Assembly (NCBI GenBank): GCA_002914805.1
Contig: JXTB01000153.1
Span: forward strand, 759,518 to 823,517
Source: Parasponia andersonii
Taxonomy: Eukaryota > Streptophyta > Magnoliopsida > Rosales > Cannabaceae
Reading direction: 5' to 3'
DNA: 64,000 nt
The notes beneath the pieces were generated by a model. That model was given only the letters and a program-made list of their open reading frames with translations, was not told where the DNA came from and did not search any database. Both the position numbers and the translations under genes were made by a program. Below, one piece after another: positions 1-11,918 of the stretch (position 1 is the stretch's first letter; every line of letters begins with the position of its first letter).

Positions 1-1130
1 GTCGAAATACCATCGAAAACACGTCGAATTTCGCATGATTTTCTGGTACTATTTTCAGCCATACTCATCGAAATATGATCGAAAATTTAGACCAGCTAAT
101 CGAAAATGCATCGAAAAAATGTCGGAATGAAGTCAAAAATTTCTAAATCATCTTCTACTACAAATGCCCTAAATTAAAAAAAAATAAAACCCTCAAATCA
201 TATTTTGCTTACCTTCTTTTGGGGATTCATTTTTCTCAACATAATCCTAAACAGTGAGAGAGATTTATGATAGACGGCACGACGAGATTTCGTCTTCTTC
301 GGTTAACGACGCGATGGTTCTTGGCTCTTTAGAAAAGGAGACGAAAGAGAGAGTTGGAGAGAGAGAGAGAGAGAAATGAGGAGTTTAAGGGGAAGATGCA
401 TATTTTCTCTTAGGTATTAGTAAGGGTATTTTCGTCCGCAAGCATATTTTTCAAATGTTTTTTAACTTGTGCATATGAGCCAAAATAAGGGTATTACGGA
501 GCATATTTAACCTAATTTCTCTTAAAACTTTAGGGTACAATGTCCGGAGTGAATTATAATTTCCAATAAAGCAGGGTTGAATTTTAAAAAAATATATATG
601 TATATTTATGGCATAGATTTGTATTTAATTCCATTACCAAATAAGAAAATAAAACTTTGACACAAGACATAGTTTCTGAAAAACTGATTTATAATTGGGA
701 TTGTTTAAATGTTTAAATTGAAAATATAATTTTTTTTAAGAAAAATACTAATCCAAGATAGTAGTAGAATCATGTAACATTTGAAAGCTGATGGAGTAAT
801 ATGAAATAAAGCATATCACAATGACAAAATATGTATGGAGACTCTTGTTATCTTTCCAAAATAAAAAAAAAAAAAAAAAGATGAAGTATTAAAATGATTG
901 ACCGGTTTTAGGCAAAACGACATGTTATTTTCTGTTATCGTGTTCCTTGTTAAAAAGACTACTCTCTCTTAAAAAAGAAAAATAAATAAAAAAATGGCAA
1001 GGTGAGTCGACTGAGTTTGAAGACTCTTGGATCAAAACGCCCAATTTTGTGGTCCTCCTCCTCTGGTGAGTAAATATTTTATGATTAATAAACTTTTTTT
1101 TTTTTTTTTAATTTAATTTTCTGTTAAGGT
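1..1130. other. Intergenic; RTCGAAAW-rich patch and GA-rich tract
   Basis: No gene is recognised upstream of BLOS2. The first ~125 bases hold about eight copies of a short word of the form RTCGAAAW, resembling subterminal repeats of a DNA transposon, but the window edge hides any terminus. A GA-rich stretch lies at about 345-376. Poly-A or poly-T tracts lie near 866-880 and 1094-1110. A possible 63-bp leader intron of BLOS2 (GT at 1066, AG at 1128) lies at the right end; it is short for a plant intron and unproven. Confidence 0.4.
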
Positions 1131-1211
1131 TCTGAAATTCATTACCCTTTCCCTTGTTGAATCTGGATTTTTCTCTCCACTCAAGAGTGAATTTCTTTGG
1201 TCCGATACCGA

Positions 1212-1720
1212 ATGGCTGAGGAGGAGGAGAATCAGAAGCAGTCCAAACGCGACGACCTAGCCGAATCGCTCAACGATCTATTCACCAGCGTCTTCGCCAT
1301 GGTCAAATCGGAGCTCCAGGTTGGTTCAAATTGAGTTTGACTATATACCCCACTCATTTTCTTTCTTTCTTATTTTCGATAAATAATTGTTTTTTTTTTT
1401 TTTTTTTTTGATAGGGTTCGAACAACCATTTGGAGCTAGTGGAGAAGATGAATGTGCGAGTGGCAGAGGAGTACAAAGGGTACGGAGATGTGGCCTCAGG
1501 GTTGAGGGTTTTCGTGGAGCAGTTGAAATCCAAAAGCGGTAGCTTTGATGTGTACGTACAGCAGATTGAGACAATAGAGCAACAGGTGACTGAATTTGAA
1601 GCTGTCATCTCCATGCTTGATAAATATGTCTCTATCTTGGAATCCAAACTAATTCATTCTGCCGCCTCTTCTCATAATCACAATCCTAATCCTTCTCCTC
1701 CTCCTCCTCCTCCTCCTTAA
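1212..1720 (+). CDS. BLOS2: BLOC-1 complex subunit 2 (BLOS2-like), 2 exons
   Basis: Small coiled-coil protein of the BLOC-1 complex, which in plants and animals acts in endosome-to-lysosome/vacuole traffic. Exon 1 is 1212-1319 (36 codons, ending at CAG before GT). The intron is 1320-1414 with a long poly-T acceptor. Exon 2 is 1415-1720 and opens in phase 0, giving 137 residues, close to the usual plant BLOS2 length. Exon 1 is acidic and ends in LFTSVFAMVKSELQ; exon 2 carries the family core LEKMNVRVAEEY-like helix, then a heptad-rich segment (YVQQIETIEQQVTEFEAVISM). The tail is a low-complexity Asn-Pro run ending in eight prolines from CCT repeats (about 1692-1716), a likely length-variable site. 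The start is the only ATG that keeps the conserved acidic N terminus. Family assignment is by recalled similarity; the exon model is well supported by phase. Confidence 0.85.
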
Positions 1721-2944
1721 ATTAATTAATTAAGGCAAACTTTGTATTTATCTATTTATTTAAAATAAAATGAAATGATAAGCTCATTCAATAGTTTGTT
1801 TTTTTTTTTTTTTTTTTTTAAAAAATATATAATTCGAACCTTAAACTTCATTCAATAATAGAAGAATTTATTTGGTTACTTATTATTCTCTCACAATTCA
1901 CGATGATAAGGATACTATGTTTAGGAAATCACATGAATTATAGGAGTGGGTGGAAGTTCCAGATCCTTGAATTAAATTTAGGAGTCTAATTGTTTATATT
2001 TATTTGGGGGTTACTGTTGCTGAGTCATGAATGTGAGAGTGTGCTTGTAGTGAGTGCCTATAAATGAGATATTGTATTTTACTTCGATTGAGATCAAAGA
2101 TGGGAACGTCAATGGACAAACAACTCAAAGACCCACTCGCAGAAGGACCCATTTATTGCATTTTATTTTAATGATTAAAAAAATAATTCTCCCCACCAAA
2201 GAAATTTTAGATGGGGAGCAACAAAACAAAGTTTTATTTATTTATTTATTTATTTCTTTTTCTCTTCTTGTGTATTCGGATTCTTTTTGAAAAAAAAATC
2301 TCGTAATGTTGGAAGAATTGTTAATGTTTAGAGACATGGATCGTATGATTGCACCAATCAAAGGATAAGGATTTTGATTGAACAATTTGAGAAAGAGAAG
2401 GGGAGAGAACGGAATCTAAAGGATGCCTTCTCCGTGTAATTATCTTACGTAGAATCTGACCTTATTATACATTTTGTGTTCTGGCAAATTTTGCTATGAA
2501 GAATCCAACTAGAGAGTTTTGAACATAGAAAACTTTGTTTGCCTTGATGGTCATCATTTTCTACATCATCGCTAAATGAGAAAGGAGACCCTATTTAGTA
2601 TTTACACCAGTTACCTGGTCTTACAACAAATGAAAATGCCTTTTTTTTCGCTTGTAAGATTCTCCTCGGAAACTCTTTCAATGTATTTGATAATTACATT
2701 TTGGAACAATGTGAACATGTTGAATGACTCATGGGATATTTTGAATTCCATTATACTTCCCAAGCTCTTCAACAATTTGCATGATCAGACTCAGACAGAC
2801 ACTTTACTATACATACATAAAACCAGTCAATCTGCAAGCTATGATACAGATTTGAAGTAATAACATGTACACAAACTATGTACCTTTGGGTACCATCACC
2901 TACAGGTTATATCCATTTTGTGAGCATTCTTACTTTGATGTTGG
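1721..2944. other. Convergent intergenic region between BLOS2 and the PPR gene
   Basis: AT-rich sequence between the 3' ends of two convergent genes. It should contain both 3' UTRs. Poly-T (about 1798-1819) and TTTA microsatellite (about 2233-2253) tracts are visible. Open frames at 2054-2290 and 2576-2860 have biased composition and no family similarity, so no gene is called. Confidence 0.5.
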
Positions 2945-5058
2945 TTACAGAGACAGAGAAAAGAATTTCGACTTTTTTCGGTGACGAAAAGGCTGTCTAG
3001 ACTTGTATATAACTGAATCTTTTCTCAAGTTCTGAAGCATCAAAGCCCTTGTTTTCCCATCTGGTTGAAGACTGCAGCTGCGCATTTTCGCATAAAGCTT
3101 CTTTGCTAAATCAATCTTGCCTCTTAGGCACATTCCTTGAATGACTGCATTGTAGAGGGATGCATCTGCCTCAGCCTGCTGCAAAAGCAGGTAAAATTTC
3201 AGAGAGGTCAATATGAGCCTAAAATCATGCTTAACAAGTTGATTTATCATAATTCAGGTAATATAAAGCATTGAGTAGTAACTTTAGTACTTAGAGATCT
3301 CATTTGAAGGAGAACAATTCGATATAACTCAGTAAGTTGTAAATTTTTTGGTCATTAACTTATTTTACAACCATGCGGCAAAGATAGGATAAATTAGATA
3401 CAAACAACTGCCAAAAACAAGGGGGCAAGAAAGATTAGTACAGTTAGGATTTCCTCCACTTCATCCCAGAGAGAACCCCAAATGCACACTCTAAGTAGCG
3501 ATAGTCGAGTGAATGTGTCTGGGATGCACTTTTGGTGAACCATGTGATCGTACACTTGCACTGCAACATCAGGCTTCCTTGCTGTCTCACAAGCACGGAT
3601 AACAAGATTATATGATGCAGTTGAAACTGACATTCCATTAGTTTCCATTTGCCACAGAAACTGCAAAGCTCTCTCCCATAACCCGAGCTTCGAGCAAGCC
3701 ATCAAAGCAACGTTATACAAATGTAAATTCAACTGTGAATCTTGCTCCTGCTGGATGTTCTCAAAGAGCTGAAGAGCATCATCGTGTCGATTTGCCCTAT
3801 AAAGTGCACCTAGCAGCGCGTTCCATGTATATGCATCCGGTAAATGACCCAACGATTTCATGATATCATATATCCTGAATGCTAGTTTGACCTCCCCAGC
3901 TTTCCCAAGTGAATTAATCAGCGCATTGCATGCAATAGCATTTGGCCTGAGCTCCCTCTTCAACATGCTCTGAAAAACGCTCAAAGAGAAATCCCATTTC
4001 CCTTCCTTTGTGCAAGCACCAATAATAGCTTGCATTGTATCCTTCCCGGGTTCAAGTTTGCTTTGAACCATCTGACTGTAAGCATCAAGAGCTAGTTCGT
4101 TCTGACCACACCGTACAAAAATGCTAACTAAGAGGCAGTAAGTTATCTGTGTTTCAGTATGGCCATTTTCCTTCAAGGATCTCCATAATCTCAGTGTTTC
4201 AAGCCAATTGTTCACTCTACCACAAACTGATATCATTGTATTATAAACTATGGTATCAAAACTATTCTTCACTTCACATTCCTCTTCCATTTCGCTGAAC
4301 ATTTGAAGGGCAGTATCGCAGCCTCGAGCTTCTGCTACTGCTTTAATGATTAAGCTGTAAGTATGTCCCGTGGCTATCTTCTTAGTCTTCATAGACTCGA
4401 ACACTCTCAGGCCATCATCAAGTAGCCCATTTCTCAAGAGACAAGATAAAAGTGAATTGCAGGCATGTAAATTTGGACGCAGACCCGATAATTCCATGGA
4501 CCTGAGCAATTCCAACGCACTTCTGACCTTGTTAGTTCTACTAAGCACCATAATTCGCTTCGATAACACTTCTTCATCGGTTTCCTCCAAAAAGTGAATT
4601 CCATTCACATTCAACACAGTCTTCCCTTCAGAAACCGACTTGGGCTCGTTTAAACCATCCGGTTCTAAGTCCGAGTCCTTGCAAATCTCTAAATTCCCCC
4701 AAGTTGGTGGTTCCTGTTCAACAGTAGGACCTTCAAATCCCACTCTCTCTCTTTGGATCAATTCATCTTTATCCTCTTCTCCACAAACAAACCCACATAC
4801 ATCAGTAGCTACCATGTTCGGAATCATCAGTGAATTACTCATCTTAATGGACCCACTTATCAAACTTGTCCCAGGGATCTTCGATAACCACATGGAAACC
4901 GTGTAAACCTCATAAGGGGCACACTTCTTGCTCAAATTTAAAGCTGAATTGAAATGTAAAGACTGATGAAAGGGCTGGAGGCTACGCACAAAACTAGCTG
5001 GGCTATATAATTGGTGTACGCAAATTAAGCCATGTCCTGAAAACATAATTTCTCCCAT
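2945..5058 (-). CDS. EMB2076: Pentatricopeptide repeat protein, EMB2076 (At3g29290)-like, 2 exons
   Basis: P-class PPR protein, a family of organelle RNA-binding proteins made of ~35-residue helical repeats. Exon 1 is 5058-3442, exon 2 is 3178-2945, joined in phase 0 (GT at 3441-3440, AG at 3180-3179), giving 616 residues. Residues 1-160 are a basic then low-complexity leader compatible with organelle targeting. From about residue 170 there are roughly ten tandem repeats with typical wording (TYSLIIKAVAEA, VYNTMISVCGR, ACNALINSLGKAG, TWNALLGALYRAN, SYNLVIRACETA). No E/DYW editing domain follows. The exon 2 wording SLYNAVIQGMCLRG and PDGKTRALMLQNL matches my memory of Arabidopsis EMB2076, whose loss is embryo-lethal; orthology is inferred. 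A leader intron just upstream of the ATG is likely (AG near 5069, GT near 5173). The unspliced frame would run through the intron and end at 3394, adding a hydrophobic tail that is not real coding sequence. Confidence 0.85.
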
Positions 5059-5710
5059 GACTAGACCCTGGAATATAAATCAATAAAGTAGAAATTTACC
5101 ATATGCAAATGGGATATTTTCCCTTCTACCAATATATATATATATATATATCCATACGTTTGAGAAAAGACCAACCTTCAGGCTTGAGAGGATGAGTCAA
5201 TTTCCCTAGATTCTGAAGCTAATACTCTGTTAAAATGTAAAACAAAAACCACTTGGTTCAAGAACCTAACAAAGCTATCTTCATTGTGAAGATACGAAAC
5301 TTTATTATCTATTATCTCATTGAGCGCCATACTACATAATATTAAAAGCCCATAATGATTGATTATGCACACGAAAAATCCAATAAAAATAATTTTTAAG
5401 AACAAACCAATTACCATTTTCGTCTTCCGAAACGAGCTCAAAGTAAGAGAGAGAGAGACTCACAATCGTTAAGGAGAGTAGAAGACGATATCTGAAAACC
5501 GACTAGAATGAGGCTATTAAGCTAATGGGCCGAAATTAATAAAATGATCGGCCCAAATATCTTACTTAGCCCGGCCCATTAGCTTAATAGCCGCAACTGA
5601 CCCTGATCGGACAGACGCGACTCGCCTGATAATTCTTGTGGCGCGTTTGGTATTTTCTCCTCCTCCTCCTAATCTCTCTCTTTCTCAGTTTGAATTGTGT
5701 GCGCGTGACC
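5059..5710. promoter_or_regulatory. Shared divergent promoter region of PPR and kanadaptin-like genes
   Basis: Only 652 bp separates the start codons of the two divergent genes. It holds TGGGCC/GGCCCA words near 5526, 5549 and 5574, which match the site II element (TGGGCY) bound by TCP factors and common upstream of plant genes for organelle and housekeeping proteins. The leader of the PPR gene probably reaches to about 5460 (GA-rich). A TA microsatellite lies at about 5133-5151, probably in the PPR leader intron. Confidence 0.55.
5512..5592. repeat. 21-bp perfect inverted repeat in the bidirectional promoter
   Basis: Left arm 5512-5532 begins GGCTATTAAGCTAATGGGCC; right arm 5572-5592 is its exact reverse complement. 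The 39-bp spacer carries a further GGCCCA. Each arm carries one TGGGCC, placed symmetrically toward the two genes. Confidence 0.9.
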
Positions 5711-8700
5711 ATGACGACCGCCATGGGTCCTCCTCCTCCCAGGAGCTCTAACCCTACCCCAAGCTCCGAACCCAAAACCCTAGACGAACCCTCAACCTCT
5801 TCTTCTTCTTCTTCTTCTTCTTCTTCAGAAACTACAATGAAGACCACCATGTCCATGGGTCCTCCTCCTCCTCCTCCTCCGAAGGAACCTAGTTTCTCAG
5901 AACCAGAGCTGCCACCACATCCCCGAGACGACGCTGGGAACGAAAAAGCCGAATCGAATTCCGTCGAACCCGAAGTTGCAGAGACTGGTGAACCCAGTGG
6001 CAAGCAGAGCTCTCATCAGTCCCAACGACATGTCGTTCCGTACACGATTCCCCCGTGGAGTGGAGCTCCGGGCCACAATTTCTACTTTGAAGTGCTCAAG
6101 GAAGGTTCTATAATAGATCAATTTGATGTGTGAGTTTTTTTTTTCCCCCTTCTTTTTCTCTTTTTTTATATGTGAGTTTTTGTGGTTGTTTCGTTCGTAG
6201 TGTTTATGGTAGCTCAATTTTGAGTTTTGATTCAGATATGAGAAAGGGGCTTTCATGTTTGGGCGTGTGGACCTCTGTGACTTCATACTTGATCACCCCA
6301 CCATTTCTCGCTTTCATGCAGGTATTTTACTTTTGTTTTCTTTCCCTTTTAGATGCCCAAATCCATGAGAACTGGAATCAGTGTTGAGCTCAAGTGTTCA
6401 ACTTTCCCAGTTTAGAGGCATTTCATTCTCCATGAAGCTTGAAAAATATGTTCCTTAATTGATCATTTGAAATCTAGTCACTTTGGCTGAGCTAGTCTTA
6501 TAGCTAAATATTCAGCTCTTGTGTTTAGTTGGGTAGAGTTGTTAGTTCAGTAGGGTATTATATTGTGTATCAATTGCTCATGTTTTTCTTGGATTAGCTA
6601 ACATTAGTGCCGCCCATTTTTATGCTTGTCAGTGATGTTAATTGATCTTCCCTTTTTTTTTTTGGAATTGCCCTCTTCACACTACTTGTAAAAGGTTCCT
6701 ACATGAAGCATATAATTATAGGAGAGGAAGCTGCATTTCATTTATTATATGTTGTTCTTTGAGGTTGTAAGTTCTTGAAATATGTCTTTTGCATGTTCCA
6801 TGATCTAGTTACCTATATAACATTCAGCAGCTGCATTAATGTTGTATTTTCCCCATGTGTATCCCTAATGACTAATGGTATCTTGTTCGATGTATTATTT
6901 TTTTCTTTCTCCTTTTCAGTGTTATTTTTTTTTCATGTATGACAGTTCTCCAGTTTAAAAGAAGTGGACAAGCTTATATTTATGATCTTGGTAGTACTCA
7001 TGGTACTTTCATCAACAAGAATCAGGTATGCCGTGCGTGTAATTCTTTTTTTTCCCTTGCATCACATTGTATATCCTTAAATCTAATTCTTTCTGAAAAT
7101 CATTGAAATATCTGCTTTAAGGTTAAACTTTAAAGTGGCTTGTTGATTGATTGTAACTTTACGAAATATTTTTCAATATTTCAATTAATAGGAATGAAAC
7201 TATGATTTTATATGGTTTAGGTTCTTTTAGCATATGTGCATGCATGCATATCTTGATTAGCATGAAAGATTCTTTAAGTTTATTTTGCATATAGGTTGAA
7301 ATTTGCTAATCTTGTGATGTTTAACTCTTTTCTCTTATCTTTTTATTATTTTAATTATGTAAGCAAGTGAATATGTAACATCAATTTACTGATCAACTTC
7401 TATTGCCTTGTGGTCAGTTGAAGAAAAAGAGCTATGTGGATTTACACGTTGGTGATGTTGTTCGGTTTGGACAGTATGCATATCTACTTTTTCCCCTTCT
7501 TCTTTGCACTTTAAGTTGAACCGCCTCTTTATTTTTTTGACAATTATTAATCTATGCTTTCTCTAATTTTTCGGTCACTAGATTAAGTTATTATTATTAT
7601 TTTTTAACTTTTTAGTGATGCATTTACAGGACTTGAACCTAGGACCACTGAGATGCACTCACCCACCCAACTACTTGAGCTAAGCTCTTTCATAGGAACA
7701 CCTTCAGTGGAGGTTTTCCCAATAAATTATCAATTTGAGAAGTATGGGAAGGCTAAATTAGATTAGATTGCTAGGCTAATTTCTGGATACAAAATGCTTA
7801 GTCTTAGGACTTTGGGACTGAGTTAAGCCATTGCGTTGAAATATAGAAGAGAGATCAGATCAATTGTCTTCTGGCTTCTGTTTAGTAATTCATATAGCTA
7901 TTTACTATTTTAATTCTTAATTGTCAAAGTTGAAGACATTTGTCTAGAACAATTCACCAGTTCAATGACTTCAAATTCCTTCAACATTCATTTGAAGAAG
8001 GCTTATATAAGTATTCATTTTAGTCATCTCAGCTTTCTTGAACCCCATGCTTGTTGCTGGACACTTCTTATATTTCTCAGTAATCTTGTGGTTTACTTTG
8101 CAGGTCATCTCGTTTGTACATTTTCCAAGGACCAACAGATTTGATGCCACCTGTAATGCAATTTTCACTTTTATATTTTTTTTTCACTCTTTAGTTGAGA
8201 CTTCGATTTTAATGTTTCGTTTAACTATTTTGTGTTTCCATGCATGGATTTCCTACATTTGGTTTCAACAGACTAAAGAAAGTGAATTTGATTAAATTTC
8301 ATCTACCAAGTTCTGCTTTAGTTTGCTATTTTTTTCACCTTCAAGATTATTGCAGTAGTTAGTTTTTATATTAAAGTTATGTGTTGTCCAATTGTAGGAA
8401 GCTGACTTGAAGAGAAGAAGAGATATTAAGATCCGGGAAGAGATGCTAGATCGGGAAGCTTCACTTCAACGGGCAAGACGTGAAGCATCTCTTGCTGAGG
8501 GTGTCTCATGGGGCATGGGAGAGGATGCTATTGAAGAAGCTGAGGTTTATCAGCTTTAACATTGCTCAATTTTATATGATTTGGATATTAGTTCTCCTTG
8601 AATTACCGTAGCCATAATATGTTTTATTTTTAAATTTATTCTCTTAATGACTGTACTAATTCATGTGGTGCATTTAGGACGATGGTGATGAGGTAACATG

Positions 8701-11700
8701 GCAAACTTACAAAGGACAGCTAACGGAGAAGCAAGAAAAAACCCGTGAAAAAGTTATCAAAAGAATGGAGAAGGTTACTTGTTTCTTTCTAAACTGTTCA
8801 TACTTGCTTTAACAGCAATATATTTTCCTTTCTAACATAAAAATGAATATGGCTTCCATTATATACTGGACTAATTTACATGAACTGATTTCCCCAGTCT
8901 TCTGACAGGATTGACCTTGTGTTCTCTTGGTTTCTCTGATCCAATTTACTATAAGTGAAAAAATAAAGCTGAAAAGAATGAAAACCTTTAAGGTTGATTG
9001 CAGAAAATTTATAGTCTTAATATTACCTTAGCTAGTACATTAGAGTAGTCAATCAACATACTTTTTCAGCAATTTTGGAATGTTCTTTCTGTTTACCTTT
9101 GAAATAAACTTCTTGTGAGGAATTGATGGTTTATATAATTATGCAAGATTTTTGTTGTGAGGATTTTATTGATAAATATACTTTTTGTGCATAGATTGCT
9201 CACATGAAGAAAGAAATAGATGCAATTCGTGCTAAGGACATATCTCAAGGTGGGTTGACACAAGGACAACAAACTCAGATTGCTCGAAATGAACAAAGAA
9301 TAACTCAGGTAAGATTTGATACTATTTGGTGAATGTCTGGTCCTTTGTTTTTTCTTTGACGATGTGTTTGTTGAACATTGGACACACGACTTTTTGACTT
9401 TGTTGTAACAACTGTTTCTAATCTTTTGCTTCTTTTCATTAGTAGATCATGGAAGAACTTGAAAGTTTGGAGGAGACACTGAATGAGAGTATCCGAGAAA
9501 GTATTGGTGCACGTGTTGGAAAATTTTTTCATGGAAATAAGAAAGGAGCAACAGAAGAAGATGATGAATTTTTGAGGTACCTTGTTAATTCTAAGTACTT
9601 ATAGAAGCCAGTTACTGTTACATTCATTAGATCTGTGATGGAAGGGTTTAAATTCTAACCTAAGATTTGGCATTCCTGGTCTGGATTAGCTTGTTTGATG
9701 AATGTCATCATGGGTCTCATTAGTAGCTGAATTTGTTGAGGGCTAACATGTTTTTCACTTCCTCTTTGCTATATCTTTATGGTTTTATTCTGAGATGCTG
9801 AGATGATAATCAACTATTAATTAGTTCTTATGACTATTCGTTTTTGTTTAGTGATGATGATGAATTTTATGACCGGACAAAGAAGAAGGCTTCTGGTAAA
9901 AAGGCTGGCGAAAACCAATCAGTTGAAACTGTGGATACCCTTCTTGATAAGAGAGATGCAATCATGAAAGAAATTGAAGACAAGAAAGAATTGCTTTTGA
10001 CAGAGAAGAACAAAATAGCATCTGTAAAAACAGAAGAAACAGAAACTGGAGACGCACTTGATGCTTTCATGTCGGGGATTTCATCACAGCTTGGTGAGAA
10101 ATCCTGTATCAAAACTTAGTACCTGGATTTACTTAGGCTATGTTAACTAATATTTCATGAGCCGTAGTATAAAAGAAAATAAGGGAAGTGTTTCCTTTCC
10201 AATTCACTAACATGTTTACTCACAGAATTAGAAACTTACTTTTGGTGGACCCCATATAATTAGTGAAATTGGGAAACAGAAGCACAATCCTTCATGCCTT
10301 GTCTTATTCCTTCTCGATGTTTTCCAAAACTTTTCAAGCTTTCCTATTGTGATTCTTTTCGTAATGGATTAAGGTGAAATGCGCCTTAATACTTGATTTT
10401 ATGTATATATATACATGTAGATATATATATATATATACTTTTTTTCCCAAAAAATGACGGTAAGAAAGTTAATAGTTGTTTTTGGTTTTAGTTTCTTGTT
10501 GTAACTGTGTATCCATTTTTATGTTTGAATGGAACTGTGTCTGTCACAAGGAGAGAGCACTAAAAGACACCAATCATATCCTAAATACAGTATCTGTATT
10601 TTTTTTTATATTAGAAAAATATAGTTTCCTTCCTTTTAGTGTTTTATTTAGCATTAGAGTGAAGCTTTTGGTTCTTGTAGGTTATGATGACTTGAAGAAC
10701 CATAAATCTTGGCATTATGCAGTTTTGTATTTGGTGCACCTCGATATAAAATTTTAGCATCTATCAGCTTCTTTCATGAGCTATCTGCAATAGCTTCCAA
10801 GATTTTTATGACTCTTCAAGTCATCATAACCCTTTCTACGCCATGTTGTTGAAATTTTTTTGTGATATTTTAGAGGTGGTTTCATATTTTTCTGACGGTA
10901 CATCTTGTTTTAATTTGTGAACTGTAGCTAACTTTTCTTGGTGCTTACTTACCTTACTGTCAGTGATTGATAAAACTACGCAACTCCAGGAGGTATTATT
11001 GGCTCTCCAACCGGAACTGGATAGGATATTATACCTTCTGAAGATTGCAGACCCAAAAGGTGAAGCTGCTAAGAAAAGGGATCTGAAGGTACAAGAGCCA
11101 AAGGCTAATAAGGGTCCGACCCCTGCTCCTGCCATCAAGAAGCGACGTCCTAGAGAACCAAAGGAAAGCAGTGAGCCTGGAAAACCAGCAAATGATGTCA
11201 TGAAGAAAGAGGTAGCTGCAGATGAAACAGTGAAATCGGACAAGAAGCCAGAAGCTGATGAGATTGTACAGGATGCAGCAGAGGGGAAAACTGCTGTCTA
11301 TGTTGCCACCAAGCCCCAGTGGCTTGGAGCTGTTGACAACAGAGACGCAGAGGTGAATCAACGAGCAGCACCTTTGAACGTGCAGGACTCTGATGATTTC
11401 GTTGACTATAAAGACAGGAACAAGGTGTTGGGTAACGCTGATGACTCAGAGATAAAAGTGGAACCTGGGATCGAAAATGCTGCCGCTGGTTTGATAATCA
11501 GAAAACGGAAGCAAGTTAAAGAACTTGAAGGTAACAACAATGATACTCGTCAACAGCCTACATCTACCACGGCATCAGCTGAAGTTATGGCAATGGATGC
11601 TGTGGCATTACTGTTAAAACATCAAAAGAGGCATTATGCATCAGATGAAGAGAATGGTATAGAGCGCCAAGAAACTTTAAAAGAGCATAAAAAGCCTAAA

Positions 11701-11918
11701 CGAGTTCTCGGTCCTGAGAAACCTTCATTTCTTGATTCGAGCTCGGATAGTGACACATGGGTTCCCCCTGAAGGTTAGTGTCTTATTTCAAAGCACTGGT
11801 TTTTATCTTTATTCATTTGTTTATTTATTTGATCTAATGAATTCATTTGTTTTTTAAATTTTATGCAGGACAATCTGGTGATGGGCGAACATCCTTGAAT
11901 GATCGATTCGGCTACTAA
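5711..11918 (+). CDS. Kanadaptin-like FHA-domain protein, 12 exons
   Basis: Predicted nuclear phosphothreonine-binding protein related to animal kanadaptin (SLC4A1AP) and to a plant FHA protein I recall as At5g38840. Exons: 5711-6129, 6236-6321, 6946-7025, 7418-7473, 8104-8152, 8398-8544, 8678-8773, 9195-9308, 9446-9576, 9852-10093, 10964-11773, 11869-11918. All junctions are GT-AG and phase-consistent, giving 759 residues. Residues 1-105 are low complexity: two copies of MGPPPP, a Ser run from TCT repeats, a Pro run from CCT repeats. The FHA domain (about 140-225) shows FGR, TISRFHA and DLGSTHGTFIN. A charged coiled-coil middle follows, then a basic, Lys/Pro-rich segment, a conserved-looking block TKPQWLGAV, and the C terminus DRFGY. 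The first ATG after the divergent promoter is used; a frame open further upstream has no ATG of its own. A second in-frame ATG at 5723 starts a near-identical MGPPPP context. Confidence 0.85.
7590..7700 (-). mobile_element. tRNA-derived SINE head in kanadaptin intron 4
   Basis: On the minus strand the segment reads like a degenerate tRNA: box A-like sequence TTAGCTCAAGTAGTTGG (7683-7667) and box B-like GGTTCAAGTCC (7639-7629), about 30 bp apart as in RNA polymerase III internal promoters. It is followed on that strand by an A-rich tail with TAA repeats (about 7604-7580). This is the structure of a plant SINE. It cannot be a working tRNA because no paired acceptor stem is seen. Exact ends are uncertain. 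Confidence 0.55.
10680..10831. other. Imperfect 152-nt foldback in kanadaptin intron 10
   Basis: The left arm starts GGTTATGATGACTTGAAGA (10680-10698) and its exact reverse complement is at 10813-10831. Pairing continues inward with small mismatches and bulges (CATAAA, TCTTGG, TGCAG blocks on the left against their complements at about 10784-10811), giving arms of about 45 nt. Size and imperfect pairing resemble a plant miRNA precursor or a small foldback element. Nothing shows which, or whether it is transcribed apart from the host intron. Confidence 0.5.

Noticed and set aside
3394-3441. Hydrophobic C-terminal tail of the PPR protein
   Set aside because: It is intron read-through. A good donor at 3441-3440 and phase-0 acceptor at 3180-3179 restore the family C terminus.
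5636-5710. N-terminal hydrophobic extension of the kanadaptin-like protein
   Set aside because: There is no ATG in this stretch; it is leader sequence that happens to be open. The ATG at 5711 is the first usable start.
7629-7683. Functional tRNA gene
   Set aside because: Box A/B words are present but no acceptor-stem pairing or clear anticodon arm is seen; a SINE fits better.
10476-10757. 93-residue open frame in kanadaptin intron 10
   Set aside because: Hydrophobic, T-rich intron translation that partly overlaps the foldback; no domain.
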